A DNA stretch of 11,098 nt from Ferrimicrobium sp. (GTDB taxonomy: Bacteria > Actinomycetota > Acidimicrobiia > Acidimicrobiales > Acidimicrobiaceae), in contig DAHXNM010000236.1 of NCBI GenBank assembly GCA_027365375.1, positions 1-11,098 on the forward strand, written 5' to 3'. Both the position numbers and the translations under genes were made by a program. The notes under the pieces were generated by a model. The model was given only the letters and a program-made list of their open reading frames with translations, did not search any database and was not told the DNA's origin. Within the stretch, counting starts at the first letter, position 1, and every line of letters begins with the position of its first letter. Positions 6,339 through 11,098 of this stretch are shown in pieces.

Positions 6339-7556
6339 CTACTGGCCACCCTCGATCACGATGGTGAGAAGGGAGTTTGCACGCAGCAAGGCTCGTTGTG
6401 CACCACCTTGACCAGGTGCTTCGGCGAATATGAAGCCGAGATAGCGATCTGTCAGTGGTGGTGGGTAGACCGTGGTTCCCGGGCTGACGGTAATCTCGAC
6501 TCCGGTGATCCCGGGGACCGATCGCGCCTGATCGAGGCCGTTGACTTCGCGGAAGACACCCTTGGTGGGAGTTGGAATCATGTAGATCCCAACTGCTTGG
6601 TTTCGCTCTTTGATCTCTCCTCTATCCCCGAGGGCACGGGCCAAGATAAGGTCTTCAAGACGTTGTCCGTCACCGAACTTGATCGCCGCTGAGCACCGAC
6701 CTCCGATGGAACGAGGAGCGATCTCAAGGATGACTGCTCGCCCCTCCGATAGTCGTAGCTCGGCATGAATCGGTGTGTTCGCCAGACCCAGTGTTCTTGC
6801 ACCACGCTCGACAGCACTGATGAGCTCGCGTCGTGCCTTGGCAGAGACCTTGGCTGGTCCGAGATAGGTCGACTCCCAGAAGTAGGGCCCCTCACCAATG
6901 TCTGGTTTGGCAAAGATCATTAGAACCTCGAGTTGGTCGCCGTTTAGGATCCCCTCAACGGCAAACTCAGGACCGTGAACGTAGCTCTCTAACAGCACGG
7001 GAGCAGAAGGCTCCTGTATCTCTCGAAGCGGATCTATGTCGTCTTTCAAGCTGACAGCATTGACCCGGATAACTCCGCGAGAGGCGGTCTGGCGAGTCGG
7101 TTTTGCAATAAAGCTCTCACCAAATTCGGCGATGAGTGCATCAACCTCCGACGCCGGCAGGTTATTGAGATCCTGCAGCGTTGTGACCAGGAACTTCGGT
7201 TGGCTGAGTTCAGCGTTCCTAAGTGTGGTTCGCAGAGCCACTTTATCGACCGAGCGCTCGACAGCCTCGGCCTTGCCGATGGTGAGGCCGAGTTGATCGC
7301 TCAAGATTGCAGCAAGACGGGTGGAGACCTCGTCAACGCCGATAATCAACGTTGGGGAGAGATCAAAGAGGTGGTCCACGAGCCTTTGGGTCTCCTCATC
7401 TTGCGGCGTCATGCTTGTGACATGCACAGTCTGGTCACCAAGGGGCAGTTGGGCATCGGTCAGCAGGGTGAGTCGCTGAGCGGCGCGCGCTCCAGCCTGT
7501 AAAAAGGCGTCGGAGCGATAGCTTTCAGCCGGCACGACGAGGACGATATGTTGCAT
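6339..7556 (-). CDS. ATP-grasp domain carboxylate-amine/thiol ligase-like protein
   Basis: A 405-residue protein of the ATP-grasp superfamily, whose members activate a carboxylate as an acyl-phosphate and join it to an amine or thiol. After an N-terminal pre-grasp domain (MQHIVLVVPA...) come SVDKVALRTTLRNAELSQPKF (102-122) and the nucleotide-binding lysine in FIAKPTRQTASRGV (Lys152 and the glycine loop). Next are LLESYVHGPEFAVEGIL (Glu190 hinge), IHAELRL (263-269), and LEIAPRSIGGRCSAAI (277-292) with metal-binding Glu278. The EIAPR segment has Ala where many relatives carry the second metal ligand Asn. It most resembles the ATP-grasp group containing dipeptide ligases and carnosine synthase, but the substrate cannot be assigned. 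It is first in the operon with the radical SAM gene. ATG 7556 has no Shine-Dalgarno sequence and abuts a 21-bp tandem repeat. Confidence 0.85.
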   Translation of the reverse strand: MQHIVLVVPAESYRSDAFLQAGARAAQRLTLLTDAQLPLGDQTVHVTSMTPQDEETQRLVDHLFDLSPTLIIGVDEVSTRLAAILSDQLGLTIGKAEAVERSVDKVALRTTLRNAELSQPKFLVTTLQDLNNLPASEVDALIAEFGESFIAKPTRQTASRGVIRVNAVSLKDDIDPLREIQEPSAPVLLESYVHGPEFAVEGILNGDQLEVLMIFAKPDIGEGPYFWESTYLGPAKVSAKARRELISAVERGARTLGLANTPIHAELRLSEGRAVILEIAPRSIGGRCSAAIKFGDGQRLEDLILARALGDRGEIKERNQAVGIYMIPTPTKGVFREVNGLDQARSVPGITGVEITVSPGTTVYPPPLTDRYLGFIFAEAPGQGGAQRALLRANSLLTIVIEGGQ

Positions 7557-7598
7557 GTGACTAGAATGGTACTACGTGTGACTAGAATGGTACTACGT
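7557..7598. repeat. Perfect 21-bp tandem duplication immediately upstream of the ATP-grasp start codon
   Basis: Positions 7557-7577 and 7578-7598 are identical 21-base copies, directly adjacent; the first copy touches the ATG of the ATP-grasp gene. On the minus strand each copy contains TACCAT, which fits the loose actinobacterial -10 pattern TAnnnT, 9 nt before the ATG in the proximal copy. With no Shine-Dalgarno sequence present, a leaderless or nearly leaderless transcript is plausible. The repeat could also be a doubled operator, since 21 bp is two helical turns. Confidence 0.85.
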
Positions 7599-7638
7599 GC
7601 GGTGGCGTTTGCGGCGAGCTGATGTGGCTATTCGTCTT

Positions 7639-7656
7639 GGTATCAACATCTATACC
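7639..7656. promoter_or_regulatory. Inverted repeat in the divergent nfuA / ATP-grasp promoter region
   Basis: GGTAT (7639-7643) and ATACC (7652-7656) form a short perfect inverted repeat around an 8-nt spacer, extendable by T-A and T-G pairs outward. On the minus strand the same segment reads TATAGAT, a possible -10 element for the ATP-grasp operon. Position midway between the divergent genes suits an operator, but no regulator is identifiable. Confidence 0.3.
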
Positions 7657-7685
7657 GAAACGGAAGCCGCTTGGTCGTTAGGAGT

Positions 7686-7702
7686 TCACTTCAACGAAGT
7701 GA
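7686..7702 (+). promoter_or_regulatory. Small hairpin overlapping the nfuA ribosome-binding site
   Basis: TCACTTC (7686-7692) and GAAGTGA (7696-7702) form a perfect 7-bp stem with an AAC loop. The right arm includes the first two bases of GAGG (7701-7704), the Shine-Dalgarno sequence for ATG 7715. In mRNA it could limit ribosome access; as DNA it could be a dyad operator. Confidence 0.45.
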
Positions 7703-7714
7703 GGAATGAGAGTT

Positions 7715-8332
7715 ATGAGCGATTTTCGTGTAACCGATGTGGCGGTAGAGGTAGTCCTTGAGGCGTTAGCTGATGAAGGTCAGACCGATGCGCTGGCGCT
7801 TTGGATCGAGGTTGCTGGGAACGACGGAGCCTCTTTCATGTACGATGTCTATTTCCAGGAGCTTGCACAAGCCGATCCGGATGACCTACATCTTCAATTC
7901 GGTGAGTTGAAGGTAGTAATTCCGCAGACCTCAATTCCTCAGCTCACAGGCGCGACGCTCGAGGTTGGGGGCGATGGAGAGCTCGCGATCACTAACCCAA
8001 ATACTCCTATACCTGAGGCCTCCGATCTACCTGACCTTGGGCCAGAGGCACTCGCAAATGATCTTGCCCTGCGGGTCAATGCCATCTTAGAGGAGCAAGT
8101 GAATCCAGCCATCGCGGCGCATGGTGGTTACGCAGAGCTGGTGGGGGTAGTTGATGCCCGCGCTTACGTGCTTATGGGTGGGGGCTGCCAGGGTTGCGGG
8201 TTGGCGGCGATGACTCTTTCTCAGGGCATAGCGACCGCAATTCAAGAGGCTGTGCCTGAGATTGTCGACATAGTCGACGTGACCAACCACGCGGCTGGGA
8301 ACAATCCGTACTACCAACCAGCAAAGAAGTAG
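7715..8332 (+). CDS. nfuA: NfuA-type Fe-S cluster carrier/scaffold
   Basis: A cytosolic carrier that binds a [4Fe-4S] cluster and delivers it to target enzymes. The 205-residue protein has two parts. Residues ~1-95 resemble an A-type (IscA/HesB-like) domain in which the cluster cysteines are missing (AGNDGASFMYDVYF where IscA has GGCSG-x-x-Y), as in NfuA. After a linker, residues ~115-195 form an Nfu domain with VNPAIAAHGGYAELVGV and GGGCQGCGLAAMTL, carrying the C-x2-C pair at about 158 and 161. ATG 7715 is preferred over in-frame ATG 7706 because GAGG at 7701-7704 is 10 nt away from the former but almost touches the latter. It diverges from the ATP-grasp/radical SAM operon, a sensible neighbour for a cluster donor. 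A 7-bp hairpin overlaps its ribosome-binding site. Confidence 0.88.
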   Translation: MSDFRVTDVAVEVVLEALADEGQTDALALWIEVAGNDGASFMYDVYFQELAQADPDDLHLQFGELKVVIPQTSIPQLTGATLEVGGDGELAITNPNTPIPEASDLPDLGPEALANDLALRVNAILEEQVNPAIAAHGGYAELVGVVDARAYVLMGGGCQGCGLAAMTLSQGIATAIQEAVPEIVDIVDVTNHAAGNNPYYQPAKK

Positions 8333-8455
8333 AACACCAGGTGGGGGACACATCGGTGGGCGAGCCAGCTTAGTCATCCAAGTTTTCGATATCCTACGAT
8401 CGCAACCAGGTCGAAGAGACGCTTGCCTTGACGCTAGGAATCAACTGAAATAGCA

Positions 8456-8498
8456 ACAACGGGCCATTCCCTACTACGAGTAGGGAATGGCCCGTTGT
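8456..8498. terminator. Perfect 20-bp hairpin between convergent nfuA and yceI
   Basis: Left arm 8456-8475 and right arm 8479-8498 are exact reverse complements over 20 bases with an ACG loop. It is GC-rich at the centre (GGGCCATTCCC) and sits 124 nt past the nfuA stop. No T-tract follows on either strand. A bidirectional, U-tract-free terminator is the likeliest role for a convergent gap. Confidence 0.65.
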
Positions 8499-8581
8499 CA
8501 TCTGCGTATCGATTCTCATCCATTGTTGTGTCTCAACGCCAGCGGCAATCAAACTTGCTTCGTTGGCATAACAATAGTGGT

Positions 8582-8605
8582 TTGGCCCAGCTATAGCTGG
8601 GCCAA
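8582..8605. terminator. Perfect 24-bp palindrome just after yceI
   Basis: TTGGCCCAGCTA (8582-8593) is followed directly by its reverse complement (8594-8605), giving a 10-bp stem with a TATA loop. It begins 28 nt past the yceI stop on the minus strand, the expected place for a terminator, but has no T-tract. The rest of the 300-bp gap 8333-8632 shows no convincing gene. Confidence 0.6.
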
Positions 8606-8632
8606 TAACGGGCCTGTGGCGGCAGTCGCAGA

Positions 8633-9187
8633 CTACGCCTTGACTAGTTCGGCCTCGAGGTTGATGGTGACCTTATCGCCGACAACGACTCCACCGCCAT
8701 CGACTGCAGCATTCCACTCGATGCCAAACTCCTTGCGCGAGAGTTCTCCGGTTGCACTGAAACCGGTGCGAACGCCGCCGTAGGGATCGGGCTGGGTGCC
8801 GTTGAACTCGAGATCGAGTTCGATAGGCTTGGTAATTCCACGGATCGTTAGGTTCCCGACCAGCTTCCAGTCATCACCGTTGGGGCGTATAGTAGTCGAT
8901 GCGAACTCAATCGTCGGGTACTTGTCGGACTCGAAGAAGTCAGCGCTCTTTAGGTGGTTGTCTCGTGCCTCGTCTCGGGTTGTGATCGAAGCCGCCTCGA
9001 TGGATGCGGAGACTGAGCTCTTGGTAACGTCCTCGTCGATAGTGATGTTGGCGGTGAACTTCTCGAAGTGGCCACGAACCTTAGAGACCATGAGGTGTCG
9101 AACGGTGAACTCTACGCTCGAGTGAGATGCGTCGAGATTCCAAACCCCTGCTTCTATTCCAAGATCTTTTGCTGACGTGCTCGCCAT
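8633..9187 (-). CDS. YceI-family lipid-binding-like protein (cytosolic form)
   Basis: A 184-residue YceI-family protein, a lipocalin-like beta-barrel that binds amphiphilic or isoprenoid molecules in characterised members; its physiological role is often unknown. Family marks are VWNLDASHSSVEFTVRHLMVSKVRGHFEKF (15-44), SITTRDEARDNHLKSADFFESDKYPTIEFAST (about 67-98), GNLTIRGITKPIELDLEF (about 111-128) and GFSATGELSRKEFGIEWN (about 142-159). No signal peptide is visible, unlike E. coli YceI, so it is likely cytosolic. AAAGGA 7 nt before ATG 9187 is a clear ribosome-binding site. It diverges from a MarR-type regulator across about 70 bp, which suggests that regulator controls it. Two inverted repeats follow its stop. 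Confidence 0.92.
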   Translation of the reverse strand: MASTSAKDLGIEAGVWNLDASHSSVEFTVRHLMVSKVRGHFEKFTANITIDEDVTKSSVSASIEAASITTRDEARDNHLKSADFFESDKYPTIEFASTTIRPNGDDWKLVGNLTIRGITKPIELDLEFNGTQPDPYGGVRTGFSATGELSRKEFGIEWNAAVDGGGVVVGDKVTINLEAELVKA

Positions 9188-9210
9188 GTCTTCATCCTTT
9201 CATTGCTCGG

Positions 9211-9237
9211 TTAGACTAAAGGTAAGTGTAGACGAAA
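9211..9237. promoter_or_regulatory. Operator-like palindrome and direct repeat between yceI and the MarR gene
   Basis: TTAGACTAA (9211-9219) is a 9-bp palindrome with a central A. TAGACTAAA (9212-9220) recurs as TAGACGAAA (9229-9237), 17 bp on. In the short divergent region, such sites would fit binding by the adjacent MarR-family protein, regulating both itself and yceI. Confidence 0.4.
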
Positions 9238-9258
9238 TAATTGCGGGTGCAACCAAAT

Positions 9259-9714
9259 ATGCAAGAATGTGCTAGTTCAAAAGTTAAAACGGCGACACTT
9301 GGCGCCTTTAGATCACTGCTAGGCGCTCATGCGCGGCTGTTGTGGCAGCTTGATCTTGAGCTCAATGAGAGCCATGGCCTGAGTTTTGCTGATTTTGAGG
9401 TTTTGCTTCATCTGTATGCAACCGAGGGAGGGGAACTTCGGCTCTCCGAGCTCGCTGAGCTCGCGTTGGTTTCACGAAGCGCACTTTCGAGGCGGATCGA
9501 CTCTCTGGTCGGCCAAGGGTGGGTTTCTCGGCGTAGTTGCCCCACCGATCGTCGCGGCACCTTTGCGGTCCTCACCGACATCGGCAGGCTGAAGGTCGAT
9601 GAGTCGGTCGTTACCCACGATGCAGTTTTGACTCGCATGCTCAGTAAGCGCCTAGGTGATGAAGATTTGGGTACCCTGCAGAAGATGCTTGACGAGGTAG
9701 TCGATCGTCAGTGA
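9259..9714 (+). CDS. MarR-family winged-helix transcriptional regulator
   Basis: A 151-residue DNA-binding regulator, expected to act as a dimer. The winged helix spans roughly residues 48-105: GLSFADFEVLLHLYATEGGELRLSELAELALVSRSALSRRIDSLVGQGWVSRRSCPTDRRGTFAVLT in short overlapping blocks, with the recognition helix around SRSALSRRIDSL and the wing carrying the typical DRRG. The ends provide helices for dimerisation. Start choice is uncertain: ATG 9259 is used, but TTG 9241 and GTG 9247 are in frame and none has a good Shine-Dalgarno sequence. Divergence from yceI with an operator-like palindrome between them suggests local control. The ligand is unknown; a cysteine (Cys4) lies near the N-terminus and another near the wing (RSCPTD), so redox sensing is possible but unproven. 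Confidence 0.85.
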   Translation: MQECASSKVKTATLGAFRSLLGAHARLLWQLDLELNESHGLSFADFEVLLHLYATEGGELRLSELAELALVSRSALSRRIDSLVGQGWVSRRSCPTDRRGTFAVLTDIGRLKVDESVVTHDAVLTRMLSKRLGDEDLGTLQKMLDEVVDRQ

Positions 9715-9987
9715 AGTGTGACTGCGGCTGACCTAGCAACGGTGACCCTACACCTGGCAGACCTCCACCCTGGTGGTAGCTGTTGTCGGTGAACTTATCG
9801 CGCCAGTCGTTGATAGGGCTCGTCATTAACAGATCTAGTTGTTAAGAGGGCGAGCGCATAGACGATTTGGTCACGGAAGATCGATAGTTGCTCCCATCTG
9901 TTTTGGGTCTGCAACTGGCCGACATCCAACGACAGGGGAGAGCGGTGTTTGGTCGAGTACCTGGATCTGGAGTCGACGTTAGCCCGG
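9715..9987. other. 273-bp intergenic region between the MarR gene and the phosphatase gene
   Basis: These two genes converge here. The only structure seen is a short hairpin CCACC-CT-GGTGG (9765-9776) about 50 nt after the MarR gene stop, too weak to call a terminator. A minus-strand open frame (TTG 9929 to TAA 9795, 44 codons) looks protein-like in places but has no ribosome-binding site and is not called. Confidence 0.4.
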
Positions 9988-10740
9988 TCAGTCAGGTGTG
10001 GTAAACGCGTGCTGAAACCGGTCGAGATTCCCTCTGTCTAGGCCAAGGTCGACGAGATAGTTGCTGACCGATCCGTAGCTCTCATCGATAAATGCGAGCG
10101 TCGCTAGCGCCGTCGCTGGGACTGAGCCAATAACAGTTGGAGGCAGATCCCTCCAACTGGCTGGGTCGAGCTCTGGATCGTTGGCGGCGAGGACGTTTCG
10201 AAGTGCGTGTTCGGTCAACGCGTAGTCGGCTGCGATCAGGTCGTTGGGTACATGTGCCAGGGAGAGGGTTAACATCGCTACGATCCCGGTTCTGTCCTTG
10301 CCAGCCGCACAATGAAAGAGCAGCGGCCAGTTGTCTGGATCCACAATCGTCGCTATCGCTTCGCGAAGCGAGCGAGGCCGACTGACCAGGATGGCGCGGT
10401 AGACCTTGGCTAGATAGTCCGGCTGTTCGCGATTGAGATCGGAGTCAACGGAGACGTCAAGTAGTGGAAGGTGAAGGAGTCGTTGCCCATCGCTGATCTC
10501 AACGTACCCCTGGTCTTGGCGCTCCTGTTGGGATCGCAGGTCGATGATCGTATTGAGATGCAAGCTTTGAAAGAGATCGTTTCTTGATGAAGCTGATAGC
10601 CGAAAGAACGCCTCTGAGCGAAAAAGGATGCCGGTTCGTGTGACGCGCCCATCTGCGGTCGAGTAGCCACCGAGGTCACGAAGGTTGTAGAGGCCGTCCC
10701 AGGAGAGGAACTGGGTGGGTAGATCGGTCATGGGTTCCAT
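9988..10740 (-). CDS. Protein tyrosine phosphatase / MptpB-like dual-specificity phosphatase
   Basis: A 250-residue phosphatase of the tyrosine phosphatase superfamily, of the bacterial MptpB/LipA-type class that can act on phosphotyrosine and sometimes phosphoinositides. The active-site P-loop is FHCAAGKDRTGIV, with the nucleophile Cys at about 144 and Arg at about 150 from ATG 10740; the Lys in GKDRTG is typical of this class. The N-terminus has NLRDLGGY (19-26), also standard, and IIDLRS-x-x-ER (about 65-74) precedes the catalytic half. No signal peptide is evident, so secretion is not indicated. Starts at ATG 10740 or ATG 10731 are both possible; a TTG at 10779 would translate through a strong hairpin and is disfavoured. 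GAGGGG, about 13 nt upstream of ATG 10740, lies inside that hairpin. Confidence 0.88.
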   Translation of the reverse strand: MEPMTDLPTQFLSWDGLYNLRDLGGYSTADGRVTRTGILFRSEAFFRLSASSRNDLFQSLHLNTIIDLRSQQERQDQGYVEISDGQRLLHLPLLDVSVDSDLNREQPDYLAKVYRAILVSRPRSLREAIATIVDPDNWPLLFHCAAGKDRTGIVAMLTLSLAHVPNDLIAADYALTEHALRNVLAANDPELDPASWRDLPPTVIGSVPATALATLAFIDESYGSVSNYLVDLGLDRGNLDRFQHAFTTPD

Positions 10741-10746
10741 GCTAGA

Positions 10747-10777
10747 GGCCGACCCCTCACAAAGAGAGAGGTCGGCC
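10747..10777 (-). promoter_or_regulatory. Strong hairpin at the ribosome-binding region of the phosphatase gene
   Basis: On the minus strand, GGCCGACCTCTC pairs with GAGGGGTCGGCC over 12 bp (one T-G pair), leaving a 7-nt loop, and ends 6 nt before ATG 10740. The candidate Shine-Dalgarno sequence GAGGGG is in the 3' arm, so folding would hide it. It could instead terminate an upstream transcript, but no T-tract follows. Confidence 0.5.
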
Positions 10778-10782
10778 AAATT

Positions 10783-10801
10783 GATCTAACGCTATTAGAT
10801 C
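10783..10801. promoter_or_regulatory. 19-bp inverted repeat upstream of the phosphatase gene
   Basis: GATCTAA (10783-10789) and TTAGATC (10795-10801) are perfect reverse complements around CGCTA. Size and position, about 45 bp before the start codon, suit a dimeric regulator's operator overlapping a promoter. Confidence 0.4.
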
Positions 10802-10815
10802 TCAGCGAACTGCGC

Positions 10816-11081
10816 CTAGATTACCAGCCAGCGGCTGTTGCCGAGCTGTGGAAGCCAGTAGCCGGTGTTGACGAACACGTTGGTGCCGCCGGTCCACTGT
10901 AGTAATAGGTCCCGGCCCCAGTACCGGTCGCAACGTCCTCTATCCCGAAGTAGGTACCCACGGCCTTTTCATAGTCGAAGCCCTACGGCTGTGACTTGCA
11001 GTGTTATGTGCCGATTGGCGCGTCCGTCCTGGTAATGCTAAGTTCATCGGATGCGAGATGAGTGGTTTGTGGGATTGAGCG
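10816..11081 (-). pseudogene. Decayed C-terminal remnant of an unrecognised protein gene
   Basis: Reading the minus strand, two protein-like segments lie in different frames. The upstream one reads GFDYEKAVGTYFGIEDVATG and continues to GTYYY near 10900. The downstream one reads TGGTNVFVNTGYW, then LPQLGNSRWLVI, and ends at TAG 10818-10816. Joining them needs a single-base change near 10894-10900. The upstream frame is also broken by in-frame stops at 10983-10985 (TAG, one base from TAC) and 11004-11006 (TAA). The aromatic, Gly/Thr-rich composition recalls a C-terminal wall-associated or SH3-like module of a secreted protein, but no family is recognised. No other gene is seen in 10780-11098. 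Confidence 0.45.
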
Positions 11082-11098
11082 TTAACCCTATTGACGTC

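Noticed and set aside
4979..6349. Selenocysteine insertion in the radical SAM tail
   Set aside because: The tail codons are TGT TGC and the frame ends with TAG; there is no in-frame TGA to recode.
6327..6692. 121-codon plus-strand ORF opposite the ATP-grasp gene
   Set aside because: Antisense shadow; no domain, no ribosome-binding site, while the opposite strand has clear ATP-grasp motifs.
7557..7598. CRISPR-like repeat
   Set aside because: Only two copies, directly adjacent with no spacer between them, and no cas gene nearby.
8487..8783. Plus-strand ORF covering the palindromes and the end of yceI
   Set aside because: Starts inside the arm of the 20-bp hairpin and runs antisense to yceI; composition is not protein-like.
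9641..9826. Minus-strand ORF of 61 codons
   Set aside because: Overlaps the end of the MarR gene, low-complexity composition, no family resemblance or ribosome-binding site.
9795..9929. Minus-strand open frame from TTG 9929 to TAA 9795, reading LDVGQLQTQNRWEQLSIFRDQ and on to YQRLAR
   Set aside because: The peptide looks plausible, but there is no ATG/GTG, no ribosome-binding site and no recognised family. Kept as a note, not a gene.

Overview
The window is a stretch of bacterial chromosome with mostly ordinary, tightly packed genes. GC content looks moderate to fairly high (mid-50s by eye, not computed). Several genes point to Actinomycetota. These are a UvrD2-like helicase with a C-terminal HRDC domain, a protein tyrosine phosphatase of the MptpB type (HC-x2-GKDRTG loop), and a gene start with no Shine-Dalgarno sequence that could be leaderless. 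The mix fits a deep-branching actinobacterium such as an Acidimicrobiia member, but that placement is inference. No rRNA, tRNA, CRISPR array, transposase or phage gene was seen.

Layout. At the left edge (1-660, +) is the 3' end of an EAL-domain c-di-GMP phosphodiesterase gene. It appears split by a frameshift at a run of eight C; the second piece encodes a CBS-like tail. Shikimate kinase (711-1265, -) converges on it. A small Cys/His protein of the DUF1059 type (1475-1651, +) diverges from shikimate kinase. Next is a tight two-gene unit on + : FabZ dehydratase (1928-2359) and exonuclease III (2361-3116).

The most interesting part is the minus-strand operon from 7556 down to 3119: an ATP-grasp ligase, then a radical SAM enzyme ending in a Cys-Cys-Ala-Ala-Pro tail, then the UvrD2-like helicase. 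The radical SAM protein resembles the poorly understood group of C-terminal CUAEP/CCAEP-tail radical SAM (seleno)proteins. Its pairing with an ATP-grasp enzyme suggests an uncharacterised biosynthetic or peptide/metabolite-modifying pathway. The operon begins directly behind an exact 21-bp tandem duplication that abuts the ATP-grasp start codon. Divergent from it is an NfuA-type Fe-S carrier (7715-8332, +), a plausible supplier of [4Fe-4S] clusters to the radical SAM enzyme.

Further right, nfuA and a YceI-family gene (8633-9187, -) converge on an intergenic region holding a perfect 20-bp hairpin and a perfect 24-bp palindrome. A MarR-family regulator (9259-9714, +) diverges from yceI over a short region with an operator-like palindrome. 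A protein tyrosine phosphatase gene (9988-10740, -) follows. Its upstream region carries a strong hairpin at the ribosome-binding region and a 19-bp inverted repeat. The right edge holds what looks like the decayed 3' end of another minus-strand gene.
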